Shown here: positions 1 to 8,991 of the stretch, piece by piece
Layout: each line of letters begins with the position of its first letter
Position numbering within the stretch: the first letter of the stretch is position 1
Source of the DNA: Tenacibaculum discolor
Lineage (GTDB): Bacteria; Bacteroidota; Bacteroidia; Flavobacteriales; Flavobacteriaceae
Length of the DNA stretch: 64,000 nucleotides
Assembly (NCBI RefSeq): GCF_003664185.1
Contig: NZ_RCCS01000004.1
Location: forward strand, 558,001-622,000
Direction of reading: 5' to 3'
Notes under the pieces: generated by a model
Seen by the model: only the letters and a program-made list of their open reading frames with translations
Databases searched by the model: none
What the model was told of the DNA's origin: nothing
Translations under genes and position numbers: made by a program

Positions 1-285
1 GATCCTAACAGCATTAAAAACTTATTATTTGAGTTAGGTGGAGAAATTAACAATTTATTTGTGGTATTTGCTACTGCCCCTTCTGCTGAAAAGGCTATGT
101 TAACTTGTTATATTTCTAAAGAATTAGCTAATGAAAAAGGATACGATGCTGGTAAAGTTGTTAGAGAATTAGGAAAACTAATCCACGGTGGTGGTGGTGG
201 ACAAAATTTCTTTGCAACCGCTGGTGGTAAAAACCCTGGAGGCATACCAAAAGCATTAGAGAGAGCAAAAGACTATATCGCTTAA
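1..285 (+). CDS. alaS: Alanyl-tRNA synthetase, C-terminal end (partial)
   Basis: The frame is open from base 1 and ends at 285, so only the last 94 residues are present. They match the C-terminal DHHA1 domain of AlaRS, which helps position the editing domain on tRNA-Ala. The glycine-rich run [15 protein letters not shown] followed by an Ala/Lys-rich final helix is typical of the AlaRS end. The 5' part lies outside the window. DHHA1 also occurs in other phosphoesterases, but this short Gly-rich ending fits AlaRS best. A strong terminator follows at once. Confidence 0.9.
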   Translation, partial: DPNSIKNLLFELGGEINNLFVVFATAPSAEKAMLTCYISKELANEKGYDAGKVVRELGKLIHGGGGGQNFFATAGGKNPGGIPKALERAKDYIA

Positions 286-294
286 TACATACTT

Positions 295-325
295 AAAAAG
301 GTTCAGAAAATTCTGAACCTTTTTT
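295..325. terminator. Bidirectional intrinsic terminator alaS / phr
   Basis: A 14-bp arm (aaaaaggttcagaa) pairs with its complement across a 2-nt gap. The right arm ends in six T and the left arm starts with five A, so it can work on both strands. It separates the convergent alaS and photolyase genes, and the photolyase stop codon lies at its edge. Confidence 0.85.
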
Positions 326-1610
326 ATTGCAGTGCATTTTTATATGTACTTATCGCTCGTTCTCTAGCAAACTTGTGTTCTACCATTGGTTGCGGATAGG
401 TTAGCTCATCAAAGTCTTTTACCCACTTTCTAACATATTGTAAGTCTTTATCAAACTTTTTTAATTGAGATTCGGGGTTAAACACTCTAAAATACGGAGC
501 TGCATCGCAACCCGTACCTGCCGCCCATTGCCAATTTCCGTTATTTGCTGACAGATCATAATCCAATAACTTTTCTGCAAAGTAAGCTTCTCCCCAACGC
601 CAATCTATTAATAAATGTTTGCATAAAAACCCAGCAGTAATCATACGAACTCTGTTATGCATGTATCCTGTTTCATTTAACTCTCTCATTCCTGCATCTA
701 CCATAGGATACCCTGTTTTACCTGCACACCATTTTTTAAATTCCTCCTCGTTATTCCTCCAAGGAACTGCATCGTACTTTTGTTTAAAGTTCTGGGTAAC
801 TACTTTTGGAAAGTGATATAAAATTTGCATAAAAAACTCACGCCAAATCAGTTCACTTAAAAAAGTTTGGTTAGTTTTTAAAGCAAAACGAACCATTTTT
901 CGAGTACTTATCAATCCGAAACGTAAATAAGGTGACAAATATGAAGTTTTATCTTCAGCAGGAAAATCTCTCTCCTCATCATACGAATCCAAATTAGATA
1001 AGTTATATGGTTTTACTTTAATTGTACTTTCTTCAAAACCTATGGAAGCTAATGATAGAAATTCAGATGAAAACTGATAAAAGTTAGCTAAGTCTATCGT
1101 AAAATCTTGCGTATCTTTCTTTTCAGAGAAGTTTTGCAACCATTTGTTTTTATAGGGTGTGAAAACTGTATATGGAGTTCCGTCATTTTTTAAAACTTCG
1201 TTTTCTTCAAAGATTACTTGATCTTTAAAAGCATTAAATCTTATTCCTTTTAATGTTAAAAAGTCAGCTATTTCCTTGTCTCTTTTAATGGCGTAAGGTT
1301 CGTAATCTTTATTTGTGTAAACCCTCTGAATCGTATATTCTTCTATAAGTTTTCTCCAAACTTCTAGAGGTTTTCCTTTTTTAATTATAAGAGATGATCG
1401 ATACTCTCTTAATTCTTTATCAAGCTTTTGTAGCGTTTGATAAATAAACGTTACACGTGCATCATTTTTAGGAAGACTTTCTAAAATATCTTTATCAAAA
1501 ATAAATAATGGTACAACTTTATTTCCTGATTGAAGCGCTTCATGCAATCCTTTGTTATCCTCTAAACGTAAATCTCGACGAAACCAAAAAATCGATACTT
1601 TATTTTCCAT
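324..1610 (-). CDS. phr: Deoxyribodipyrimidine photolyase, cryptochrome/photolyase family
   Basis: A 428-aa FAD enzyme that uses blue light to split cyclobutane pyrimidine dimers in DNA. The N-terminal photolyase (antenna) domain starts with FWFRRDLRLEDN. The C-terminal FAD domain carries WREFF near residue 255 and the conserved stretch ANNGNWQWAAGTGCDAAPYF near 355-374, which lines the FAD and lesion pocket in class I CPD photolyases. Length is slightly short of E. coli PhrB (about 470 aa) but all core motifs are present. It is the last gene of the light-response operon and starts 11 nt inside the SRPBCC gene. Photolyase is a classic target of LitR/CarH-type regulators. A 6-4 photolyase or cryptochrome role is less likely. 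Confidence 0.93.
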   Translation of the reverse strand: MENKVSIFWFRRDLRLEDNKGLHEALQSGNKVVPLFIFDKDILESLPKNDARVTFIYQTLQKLDKELREYRSSLIIKKGKPLEVWRKLIEEYTIQRVYTNKDYEPYAIKRDKEIADFLTLKGIRFNAFKDQVIFEENEVLKNDGTPYTVFTPYKNKWLQNFSEKKDTQDFTIDLANFYQFSSEFLSLASIGFEESTIKVKPYNLSNLDSYDEERDFPAEDKTSYLSPYLRFGLISTRKMVRFALKTNQTFLSELIWREFFMQILYHFPKVVTQNFKQKYDAVPWRNNEEEFKKWCAGKTGYPMVDAGMRELNETGYMHNRVRMITAGFLCKHLLIDWRWGEAYFAEKLLDYDLSANNGNWQWAAGTGCDAAPYFRVFNPESQLKKFDKDLQYVRKWVKDFDELTYPQPMVEHKFARERAISTYKNALQ

Positions 1611-2085
1611 TAAATAATTTTTCTAACGTACTATAACGGTGTTTAAATATTCCTTTTAACTGCCTTTTTATAAAGATTGACTGGGCTATATGTCCTAAAA
1701 AACCGAAAGGTATTTTGTATGATATTTTGTCTTTCATCAATGTTTTTCCATTTGGCAACTCTTCAAACCAGTGTTCGTGATGCCACATGCTATAGGGACC
1801 AAATCGCTGTTCATCTATAAAAAAATGTTGCTCTTTTACTTGTGTAATTTCAGTAACCCAACTAGACTTAATCCCAGGTAGAATCCCTATTTTATATGTA
1901 ATTATTTGCCCTGCATACGCTTTTTTATTAACCTCAGAAGTTATTTGAAAGCCCATATGTGAAGGAGTTATTTTTTGTAAGTTTCCTGGAGAACTAAAAA
2001 AATCCCACGCTTGCTTCAACGGAACGTTTAAAATTTGCTCTGTTGATAAAGTATAAATTCCTGAATGTTTTTTGAAATGAATCAT
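1600..2085 (-). CDS. SRPBCC (START-like) ligand-binding family protein
   Basis: A 161-aa single-domain protein resembling SRPBCC/polyketide-cyclase-like proteins often found beside photolyase genes. The N-terminal helix-strand pattern with LKQAWDFFSSPGNLQKITP is the usual opening of this fold, and WHHEHWFEELPNGKTLMKDKISYKIPFG gives the later strands. There is no signal peptide, so it is cytosolic. The ligand is unknown; a hydrophobic cavity is expected from the fold. Its ATG overlaps the glutathione peroxidase stop by 1 nt (TAATG). Database names such as cell division inhibitor for such proteins are not supported by anything seen here. Confidence 0.8.
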   Translation of the reverse strand: MIHFKKHSGIYTLSTEQILNVPLKQAWDFFSSPGNLQKITPSHMGFQITSEVNKKAYAGQIITYKIGILPGIKSSWVTEITQVKEQHFFIDEQRFGPYSMWHHEHWFEELPNGKTLMKDKISYKIPFGFLGHIAQSIFIKRQLKGIFKHRYSTLEKLFNGK

Positions 2086-2627
2086 TATAACAGTTTGGTG
2101 ATTTTCTTACTCATTGGTTTGGTGATTGAATAAAAAACATCAATTAGCCTTCCTTCTTCATCTACCAAATATTTTTGAAAATTCCATTTTACTGAAGAAC
2201 TCATTTTTCCATTTTTCTCTTTTTGTGTTAACCATTGGTATAACGGGTGTTGATTTTCTCCTTTAACTTCAATTTTTTCTGTCATAGGAAAATCTACTCC
2301 ATAGTTGACACTACAAAATGATTGAATTTCTTTTATTGTTCCTGGTTCTTGTCCTCCAAATTGATTACATGGTAAACCTACAATTACTAACTTATCTTTG
2401 TGTTTTGAGTATAGTTCTTGTAAACCTTCATACTGATTTGTAAAGCCACATTTTGATGCTACATTTACAAATAGTATTTTCTTTCCTTTAAATTGATTAA
2501 GGTCTAAGTTTTTTCCATCAATTCCCTCAATTTTTATATCGTATAACGATTCTTTAGGAGCAACTGTTTGTGCTTTTCCTGAAAAACTAAATAATGCCAT
2601 GATTAAGAATATTTTTACTGTGTTCAT
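2085..2627 (-). CDS. Glutathione peroxidase family protein, exported
   Basis: A 180-aa peroxidase with an N-terminal signal peptide (MNTVKIFLIMALFSFSGKAQ), so it probably acts in the periplasm. The active site is VASKCGFT with cysteine in place of selenocysteine. The partner motifs NQFGGQEPG and WNFQKYL supply the Gln, Trp and Asn of the catalytic tetrad. A further Cys in SFCSVNYGVDFPM sits where thioredoxin-dependent family members keep their resolving cysteine, so the reductant is more likely a thioredoxin-like protein than glutathione (inference). It lies in the photoprotection operon, where removing lipid or hydrogen peroxides fits singlet-oxygen stress. Confidence 0.92.
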   Translation of the reverse strand: MNTVKIFLIMALFSFSGKAQTVAPKESLYDIKIEGIDGKNLDLNQFKGKKILFVNVASKCGFTNQYEGLQELYSKHKDKLVIVGLPCNQFGGQEPGTIKEIQSFCSVNYGVDFPMTEKIEVKGENQHPLYQWLTQKEKNGKMSSSVKWNFQKYLVDEEGRLIDVFYSITKPMSKKITKLL

Positions 2628-2628
2628 T

Positions 2629-3153
2629 TTATTGAATTGCTATTTTTATTATTTCTAACGAAAATTTTTCATCTTTTTTGTTTCCTATTAAAACTGCTAC
2701 TTCTTTTATTTGGTTAGCAGAAAAATTACCAAAGCTTAACTTTCTACCTCTAAAAGCGGGATAAAATCCTTTTAGTGGTAGTACAATTTCTTGTTCTTGT
2801 TTGTTGGTTCTGAATGCTTGCACATAAGAATAACGTTGAGATTCGTCTGACTTTAATCGTAATTGATATTGCTTATCATCTCCTTTTACTCTTAATATAA
2901 TTTTTGAATGTTGGTTATTTAAATTTATAGCTGTTGACATTTTGGTCATAGCAAACCCTCCATTATTCTCAGTTGAAACTCTTCCTGAGAAAACAAGATT
3001 TCCTTCATCATTAATCTTAACGGATGAATTAGAAACACCGCCCATTACAGTATCGTTAGTGATATACCGCTTTTGTGTGTTGTTATCTTTGTCAAAAATT
3101 ATAATTTCATCATTCAAACACATAAGAAAACTTAGAATTAAAAACCATTTCAT
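2629..3153 (-). CDS. CIA30 family protein
   Basis: A 174-aa protein with a CIA30 (complex I intermediate-associated protein 30) domain. The start NDTVMGGVSNSSVKINDEGNLVFSGRV and the following NNGGFAMTK are characteristic. Bacterial members are galactose-binding-like beta sandwiches of unknown role and do not imply complex I assembly. A short hydrophobic N-terminus (MKWFLILSFLMCLN) suggests export or anchoring. Spacing to neighbours is 1-3 nt, so it is firmly inside the operon. Such genes recur in light-regulated clusters with SDR and photolyase genes, but no biochemical role can be given. Confidence 0.82.
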   Translation of the reverse strand: MKWFLILSFLMCLNDEIIIFDKDNNTQKRYITNDTVMGGVSNSSVKINDEGNLVFSGRVSTENNGGFAMTKMSTAINLNNQHSKIILRVKGDDKQYQLRLKSDESQRYSYVQAFRTNKQEQEIVLPLKGFYPAFRGRKLSFGNFSANQIKEVAVLIGNKKDEKFSLEIIKIAIQ

Positions 3154-3156
3154 TTT

Positions 3157-3834
3157 CTACATTTTTACACTTACAATTCCAGCATCAATGGGAATTATTT
3201 GTCCTGTCATTGACGCTGATGCATCTGAAAGTAAAAAGGTTGCCAATCCTGCTACTTCTTCTGCTTTTAAATATTTTTTTAGCGGATGCCTATTTTGTAA
3301 ACTTTCTTGTTGTTTTTCATTTCGTAATAAACGAGCAGCCAACGGTGTATCGGTTACTGTAGGAGCAATGGCATTAAATCGGATTTTGGTTGCATATTCT
3401 GCCGCTAATGATTTTGTTAGTCCTTCAATTGCTGATTTACTTGTTGCGATACTTGCATGAAAAGGCATTCCTAAAAACGAAGCTACAGTACTAAACAACA
3501 CAACGCTTCCTTTATTTTTTGTCAAAGCCCCTTCATAAGCTTTCAGTGTTTTAATTGCTCCTATTACGTTTATTTCTAAATCAGCTTGAAAATCAGCTAT
3601 TTTTAATCTTGAAAATGATTTTAAATTAATGCTTCCTGGACAATATACCAATCCATGTACTTCCTCTAACTCTGGAAGTTCATCTTTTGTTATATCACAA
3701 GTGTAATGTGTTATATGTTGATGAGTTTCTGGTTGGGTTCTACTTATATTGATAATTTTATGAGTGTCTTTTAAATCATCAATAATTGCTTTACCAATGC
3801 CACTACTACCTCCTACTACTACAATTGTTTTCAT
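3157..3834 (-). CDS. SDR family oxidoreductase
   Basis: A 225-aa classical short-chain dehydrogenase. The NAD(P)-binding motif GGSSGIGK is at residues 8-15, and a Ser/Lys pair occurs around STVASFLG and IATSKSAIEG. The usual catalytic Tyr of YxxxK appears replaced (ATSKSAIEG has Ser-Lys context but no Tyr four residues before the Lys), so activity may be atypical. The C-terminal DAGIVSVKM resembles the usual end of these enzymes. The substrate is unknown. It sits 2 nt after the DUF2867 SDR gene and 3 nt before the CIA30 gene. Confidence 0.85.
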   Translation of the reverse strand: MKTIVVVGGSSGIGKAIIDDLKDTHKIINISRTQPETHQHITHYTCDITKDELPELEEVHGLVYCPGSINLKSFSRLKIADFQADLEINVIGAIKTLKAYEGALTKNKGSVVLFSTVASFLGMPFHASIATSKSAIEGLTKSLAAEYATKIRFNAIAPTVTDTPLAARLLRNEKQQESLQNRHPLKKYLKAEEVAGLATFLLSDASASMTGQIIPIDAGIVSVKM

Positions 3835-3836
3835 AA

Positions 3837-5255
3837 TTACGCTTTTATTAAATGATTAATCATTCCTTTAAATACAAATGCGTGAAAAGGTAAAACGCTA
3901 TACCAATACATTCTCCCCCAAATTCCTTTGGGTCTAAAAATAGCTCTTTGATGTAACTTACCTTTTTCTATTTTAAATTCTAACCATGCTTCACCAGGCA
4001 ACTTCATTTCTGCAAATAAAATCAATCGTTTATTCTTTTTATCTGCTAACAATACTCTCCAAAAATCGAGTGGATCTCCTGGTTCTAATTCTGTGGGATG
4101 TCTTCTACCTCTTCGCAATCCAACACCTCCAAAAAGTTTATCCACGTACCCTCTTATCTTCCAAAGAGAATTAAACTTGTACCACCCTGTTTCTCCTCCG
4201 ATACTCCAGATTTTATGTAATGTATTCTCCTCGTTTTGTATTTCTCTAACTCTTATGTCTTTAAAACAACCGTATTGAGGTATTTGTATATGTTTTGCCA
4301 ATTGATCGTGAAAAACTCCACTACTCATGGCATCTTTCCAACTAGAAATTACTTCATTTTGCTCTATTTTTTGAAATGCTAATGTTACTGCTTCTTTATA
4401 GGTTATGGGCTCCACATTAAGTAACGTATTAATGTTACTTGGTTTTGCAATTACTTCAACCTTCATACTATCCACTAAGGCTTGTGCTAGGTTAAAAGAT
4501 GTAGATGTTACAAAATATAACCAATAGGAAGATAGTTTTGGTGTTAATACTGGAAGTGTATAAATGTATCTTTTAAACCCTCTTACCTCAGCAAACTGTA
4601 ACAACATTTCCTTATAGGTTAGTATCTCAGGACCGCAAATGTCAAAAGATTTATTGTAGACCTCTTTAACTTGTAAACTATTTTCTAAAAAGGCTAATAC
4701 ATCTCTAACTGCAATAGGTTGTGTTTTCGTTTTTAACCATTTTGGTGTTACCATTACCGGAAGCTTTTCTACGATATCTCTTATAATTTCAAAAGAAGCA
4801 CTTCCACTTCCTACAATAATTCCTGCCCTAAAGGTCGTTAAGGCATAACTGTTTGATTGTAACTCTTTTTCTACTTCGTATCTTGATTTTAGGTGCTTGG
4901 ACAGCGAATTGTCATTAACTATTCCGCTTAAATACACCACTTGCTTACAATTAGTAGATTCTAATAGTTTTTTAAAATTCTGTGCACAGGTTAATTCTAA
5001 GTTTTCAAAATTTTCTGATGTCGTCGCCATCGAATGAATTAAATAGTACGCAGCATCAATATCTTTAGGAAAAACTGTATTTTCTGTATTTAAAAAATCT
5101 ACTTTTATAAAAGTAACGTTCGGATTGTTTTCAAACTCATCTGGTATTCTATCTAAATCACGAACACAACAGACTAATTGATGGTTATTTTCCAGCAACC
5201 TAACAATTAATCGTTTTCCTATATAACCTGTTGTGCCTGTAACTAAGATTTTCAT
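3837..5255 (-). CDS. NAD(P)-binding SDR protein with C-terminal DUF2867 domain
   Basis: A 472-aa two-domain protein. Residues 1 to about 300 are an atypical (NmrA/epimerase-like) SDR starting MKILVTGTTGYIGKRL with the GxxGxxG nucleotide motif. Residues from about 320 to the end are DUF2867, an SRPBCC-like domain with GETGWYKFNSLWKIRGYVDK and LEPGDPLDFWRV. The architecture matches YbjT-like proteins widely found beside photolyase and LitR-type regulators. Its start overlaps the flavin reductase stop by 4 nt (ATGA). Substrate unknown; a role in lipid or quinone chemistry under light stress is only inference. Confidence 0.87.
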   Translation of the reverse strand: MKILVTGTTGYIGKRLIVRLLENNHQLVCCVRDLDRIPDEFENNPNVTFIKVDFLNTENTVFPKDIDAAYYLIHSMATTSENFENLELTCAQNFKKLLESTNCKQVVYLSGIVNDNSLSKHLKSRYEVEKELQSNSYALTTFRAGIIVGSGSASFEIIRDIVEKLPVMVTPKWLKTKTQPIAVRDVLAFLENSLQVKEVYNKSFDICGPEILTYKEMLLQFAEVRGFKRYIYTLPVLTPKLSSYWLYFVTSTSFNLAQALVDSMKVEVIAKPSNINTLLNVEPITYKEAVTLAFQKIEQNEVISSWKDAMSSGVFHDQLAKHIQIPQYGCFKDIRVREIQNEENTLHKIWSIGGETGWYKFNSLWKIRGYVDKLFGGVGLRRGRRHPTELEPGDPLDFWRVLLADKKNKRLILFAEMKLPGEAWLEFKIEKGKLHQRAIFRPKGIWGRMYWYSVLPFHAFVFKGMINHLIKA

Positions 5256-5866
5256 TCCTTTGGTCTTTGATATGATAATCTTGTATAGTTTTCTGCAACC
5301 ATATAGGTATCTAATCCATTAATTGCAGCTACTTTTTCTTTGGATAGGTTTAAAAAACCATCTTCTGAAAGCATATTGTCATTAAAATACAAATCAGTAA
5401 CTTCTCCCAGAACTAAAATAGTTCCGTTAGCTTTTATATGATGTTCTTCTAAAAACTTCATTCCTATTTGTAAGGGTGACTCTACCACAAATGGAGCATG
5501 GAAGTTATTTTTAAATTCTTCCGAAAGTGTTGTTTTATCAAATTCTGAAATTTCTGACGGATATTTAGCCGAGGTATGATGCGCCTCCTCTATCATTGCT
5601 TCATTAATAGCATTAATTGTGTAGTAACCCGTTTCTTTGATATTGTTATATGTATTCCTCACAACGGTTGTGGGACGCAGGACAAAACCTAGTATTGCTG
5701 GACTTGAACCATAATGCACTACAGAGCTAAACACCGCTACATTGGTAATATCGTCATTAGATTTTGTCGCAATAAGATTTGCTGGTTTATAACCAGAAAT
5801 ACTATTCATCAAATTTATTTTATAAAGATGAGGAAACTCGTCTATTTCTTGACGCGTAATATGCAT
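5252..5866 (-). CDS. Flavin reductase-like FMN-binding protein
   Basis: A 204-aa split-barrel flavin-binding protein. The core SISGYKPANLIATKS, then NVAVFSSVVHYGSSPAILGFVLRP, matches the flavoprotein oxygenase/reductase family that binds FMN. It could supply reduced flavin or be an oxidoreductase itself. No signal peptide. It overlaps the ABC1 kinase stop by 1 nt (TAATG) and the SDR start by 4 nt, so translation is probably coupled. In the operon context it could support flavin chemistry for photolyase or peroxide defence, which is inference. Confidence 0.85.
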   Translation of the reverse strand: MHITRQEIDEFPHLYKINLMNSISGYKPANLIATKSNDDITNVAVFSSVVHYGSSPAILGFVLRPTTVVRNTYNNIKETGYYTINAINEAMIEEAHHTSAKYPSEISEFDKTTLSEEFKNNFHAPFVVESPLQIGMKFLEEHHIKANGTILVLGEVTDLYFNDNMLSEDGFLNLSKEKVAAINGLDTYMVAENYTRLSYQRPKE

Positions 5867-7176
5867 TATATCGTATTAAAATTATTTATTTTTACCTTGT
5901 TTGCTTTTAAATCGTGCATTAGGTTATACAAACCAAAAAATGTTCTATTAATATAAATAAAGTGTTTTGACCCTCTATTCCCATTCATCTTTTTTAGTTC
6001 TGTACTCTTGGCATATTTTTGACCTAAATCAGCTATTTTCCCAAAGAAAACCTCATCAGAAAAATCAAATTCTTCTTGCTGAAAAGGTTGTGTAAAGAGT
6101 GATAACATCTCATAAAAAAGCGACTTAAAAAAGGTTATTTCTTCTGGGGTATCGTCTTTTCTTAAAATTTCTAACTCATACAGTTTGCTTTCAAAGAAGG
6201 TAGGATTATCTATATTCTCTCGTTTTGCTAATTCAAAATAAGGCACATAAAAACTTTCAGGAACTTCTTTCATGCATCCAAAATCAATAACAATAAGTTC
6301 GTTTGATTTGGATACTAAAAAGTTTCCTGGATGTGGGTCTGCATGTACTTTTTTTAGCTTGTGCATTTGGTACATGTAAAAATCCCACAAAGCCTGCCCT
6401 AGTTTGTTTGAAACATCTTCAGTTTGTTCTTCTTTAGTAAATTCTGACAGGTGAACCCCATCCATCCAGTCCATCGTTAAAATTCTATCTGATGACAAGT
6501 CTGGATAGTAGCTTGGGAATTTTAAATTTGGAATATGTTTACATGCATCAGCAATTTCATTACTCTGAGCTAGCTCTAATTCATAATTAGTTTCCTCTAA
6601 AAGTTTGTCTTCAACTTCTTTGAAGTATTCGTCAGAGCCCTCACCTTTAATGTTAAACATTTTCATTGCAATGGGTTTTACCATTGCTAAATCGGTTGAA
6701 ATACTATCCGCTACTCCAGGATACTGAATTTTTACAGCTAACTTTTTTCCATCTTTCGTCGCTTTATGAACTTGTCCTATACTTGCTGCATTTACTGATT
6801 CTGCCGTAAACGTATCAAAAACTTCATTAGGTGTTTTGCTAAAGTATTTTTTAAATGTTTTGGTTACCAAAGGTCCTGATAATGGTGGTACTGAAAACTG
6901 AGATAATGAGAATTTTTCTACATAAGCATTGGGTAAAATATTCTTTTCCATACTTAGCATTTGCGCTACTTTTAATGCTGAACCTTTTAGCTCTTTTAAC
7001 CCATCATAAATATCGGTAGCATTATCTTCATTAAGCTGCTTTTTAGCTTCCTCTTCTGATTTAGTGATTTTATTACCGTAATATTTAGCATAATTTACAC
7101 CTACTTTTACACCTGTTGAAACTAGTTTTGTAGCACGTTCTATTTTTGAGGTTGGTATTTTATTTAGCGTTTTCAT
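5866..7176 (-). CDS. ABC1/UbiB (ADCK-like) atypical kinase
   Basis: A 436-aa protein of the ABC1 atypical kinase-like family, linked to isoprenoid or quinone metabolism. It has the Ala-rich nucleotide loop and Lys (AASIGQVHKATKDGKKLAVKIQ), the catalytic-type VHADPHPGNFLV and the metal-binding VIDFG. The family KxGQ motif reads KVAQ (about residues 69-72). I chose the start at 7176 (MKTLNKIP), which gives a 4-nt ATGA overlap with the TetR stop; an ATG 24 nt upstream (7200) is also possible. No membrane segments are clear. Its place in a carotenoid operon suggests a job in isoprenoid lipid supply or handling. Confidence 0.88.
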   Translation of the reverse strand: MKTLNKIPTSKIERATKLVSTGVKVGVNYAKYYGNKITKSEEEAKKQLNEDNATDIYDGLKELKGSALKVAQMLSMEKNILPNAYVEKFSLSQFSVPPLSGPLVTKTFKKYFSKTPNEVFDTFTAESVNAASIGQVHKATKDGKKLAVKIQYPGVADSISTDLAMVKPIAMKMFNIKGEGSDEYFKEVEDKLLEETNYELELAQSNEIADACKHIPNLKFPSYYPDLSSDRILTMDWMDGVHLSEFTKEEQTEDVSNKLGQALWDFYMYQMHKLKKVHADPHPGNFLVSKSNELIVIDFGCMKEVPESFYVPYFELAKRENIDNPTFFESKLYELEILRKDDTPEEITFFKSLFYEMLSLFTQPFQQEEFDFSDEVFFGKIADLGQKYAKSTELKKMNGNRGSKHFIYINRTFFGLYNLMHDLKANKVKINNFNTI

Positions 7177-7826
7177 ACCATTGGTGATTTTTCTTTCCAC
7201 AAAAACTTTGCTAAATCAATCACACTTTTTACAGGTGCTATTTGCTGAATATCAAAGCTTGCTTTGACTGATTTTTCTATAAAAAGATCTGTTTTTTCAA
7301 AATTAGGTGATTCATCATCTATCCAAAATTTTAAGATCATTAGTAACTGCATCCAATATCCTTCTGCAACAGTTTTATCTTGAATTTTATTTACTTTTTC
7401 ATTTTTAAAGTCAATTTTTTCAAGATCTAATCCGTTTACAAAATCAATAAATTCTACTCGCAACTCTTTCAATACAGATAATCTTGAAAAGTCGGTTTTC
7501 ATTTCCTTGAATTGCAACAACACGTACGATCTGTTAGCTGTTAACAGTTCAAAAAAAGTAAAGTAAAAACTTAATAGTTTATCTTTTGATGAATAGTCTT
7601 TGTATGCCTCTGTTTTATGCAATAAGTGAATAGTTTCTTTTGCAAAAACTCCGAAAATAGCTTTTTCTAAACTTTCAAAACTTGAAAAATGTTTGTAAAA
7701 GCCTGACTCTTCAAAGTTGTTTTCTTGCGCGAAAGAAAATATAGAGTTTGGTTTACCTGCTGATAGTACAGCGTTCATATACCATTCTATTATTTTTTCT
7801 TGAGTTATGTTCTTTTTTTTTGCCAT
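7173..7826 (-). CDS. TetR-family transcriptional regulator
   Basis: A 217-aa protein with an N-terminal DNA-binding region where NNFEESGFYKHFSSFESLEKAIF matches the recognition helix and following residues of TetR proteins (usual form: ...YxHFxSKexLlxa...). The remaining helical part would bind a ligand or dimerise. The ligand is unknown. It lies between tspO and the ABC1 kinase inside the operon, so it may form a second regulatory layer on part of the cluster or act elsewhere. ATGA overlap with the next gene. Confidence 0.82.
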   Translation of the reverse strand: MAKKKNITQEKIIEWYMNAVLSAGKPNSIFSFAQENNFEESGFYKHFSSFESLEKAIFGVFAKETIHLLHKTEAYKDYSSKDKLLSFYFTFFELLTANRSYVLLQFKEMKTDFSRLSVLKELRVEFIDFVNGLDLEKIDFKNEKVNKIQDKTVAEGYWMQLLMILKFWIDDESPNFEKTDLFIEKSVKASFDIQQIAPVKSVIDLAKFLWKEKSPMV

Positions 7827-7829
7827 GAT

Positions 7830-8303
7830 TTAATTGTTTAATACGATGTATGCGTTGAGACTAGTTGCAATCGTCATCCATATTAGATATGGAAGAATAA
7901 ATAGTGTATACCATTTTACTTTTTTTAAATACTCAAAAGTGAAATAACCTACGAGTATCCACAATAAAGCGATTACTACTAAACCTAGTTTTGTTAAATG
8001 TTGATTGAAGAAAATATAATTCCAGCTTACATTTAAAATCCATTGGTCTATATATAAAATGAGTACTTTTTTGTTTAAAAATTCATGTTGAAAACTCACT
8101 CTAGTCATATATACAGAAAACAATACCATAATGGTTGTCCATGCTGCTCCAAAAACCCATCCTGCCGGTGTCCATGGAGCTTTGTTTAAAGATAAGTACC
8201 AATCTGTTCTTGGCCCTTCGTTCATTAACCAAGCTCCAATAGCTAAAGCTGAAAAATTAGCTATTAGGAATATTAAAAATCGTATGTATTTATTTTCTTT
8301 CAA
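7830..8303 (-). CDS. tspO: TspO/MBR family membrane protein
   Basis: A 157-aa tryptophan-rich five-helix membrane protein. The signature LNKAPWTPAGWVFGAAWTTI and later WNYIFF and WILVGYF match TspO. The family binds tetrapyrroles and cholesterol-like ligands; bacterial TspO has been linked to light and oxygen control of pigment genes and to porphyrin photodegradation. The start lies 14 nt inside the lycopene cyclase gene. Together with a B12-type photoreceptor upstream, this puts two tetrapyrrole-related proteins in one light-response locus. Confidence 0.92.
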   Translation of the reverse strand: MKENKYIRFLIFLIANFSALAIGAWLMNEGPRTDWYLSLNKAPWTPAGWVFGAAWTTIMVLFSVYMTRVSFQHEFLNKKVLILYIDQWILNVSWNYIFFNQHLTKLGLVVIALLWILVGYFTFEYLKKVKWYTLFILPYLIWMTIATSLNAYIVLNN

Positions 8304-8991
8304 GTTTTTTTCTTTTTAAAGAATTGAAGATTAACTGTACTGAAAACAACATTGTAAATGCATAAAAAATGTCTTCAAAGGGTATGGTGAAAATTCTAAA
8401 TCCTAAGTTTTCTGAGTTGTTATACCAAACAACTGGTTCTTCTATAAAGCTTCCTGTTAAAATTCCATTAACGATTAAGAAAGGAACTAATATTACCAAG
8501 AAGCTTGGATAATATTCTTGTAACGTATTCAAATGATATTTTAACGCATAGCCCAACAGCAATAAGAATAGCATAAAGTTAACTGTTGTATACCACTTTC
8601 CGAAGTTAAAAATCAATAATAAACTCACTAAAACTATGAGTAAAAAGCTTATGATTACTGTCATTGACTTTGACATTTTAAACTTTGGAAATAAAAATTT
8701 TAATGCTTCATGTGTAAATAAACATGCATAGGGTATACAAAAGAAGAACATCCATTCTTCTATTGGCATATGCAGTAATTTTAAGGATAAATGGTAATCA
8801 GGGTTAAAACCCCACACTCCTATTTGCGTAAACCAACTGTCCCAAATCAAAAAAAACAAGGCGACTAATAAAATACTAAGCGCTGCTTGTTTGAAATATT
8901 GTATAAAGTGTAATTTTTTTTCAAAAACACTATATAATAGCGGAATACTTAAACTACCTAGGTTTAATATTAGATACAAATACTGACTCAC
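8290..8991 (-). CDS. crtY: Lycopene cyclase, fused CrtYcd type
   Basis: A 233-aa membrane protein with about seven hydrophobic segments made of two tandem lycopene-cyclase domains. The first carries LHMPIEEWMFFFCIPYA, the second EEPVVWYNN and IPFEDIFYAF. These are the P-E-E/F-E-D motifs of the heterodimeric CrtYc/CrtYd cyclases, here fused as usual in Bacteroidota. It would turn the psi ends of lycopene into beta rings to give beta-carotene. Its ATG overlaps the crtZ stop by 4 nt. The symbol is given by class; crtYcd is equally correct. Confidence 0.92.
   Translation of the reverse strand: MSQYLYLILNLGSLSIPLLYSVFEKKLHFIQYFKQAALSILLVALFFLIWDSWFTQIGVWGFNPDYHLSLKLLHMPIEEWMFFFCIPYACLFTHEALKFLFPKFKMSKSMTVIISFLLIVLVSLLLIFNFGKWYTTVNFMLFLLLLGYALKYHLNTLQEYYPSFLVILVPFLIVNGILTGSFIEEPVVWYNNSENLGFRIFTIPFEDIFYAFTMLFSVQLIFNSLKRKKLERK

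Noticed and set aside
2942..3460. 172-codon open frame on the + strand
   Set aside because: It runs antisense across the CIA30 and SDR genes, whose frames have clear family motifs; its translation shows no domain.
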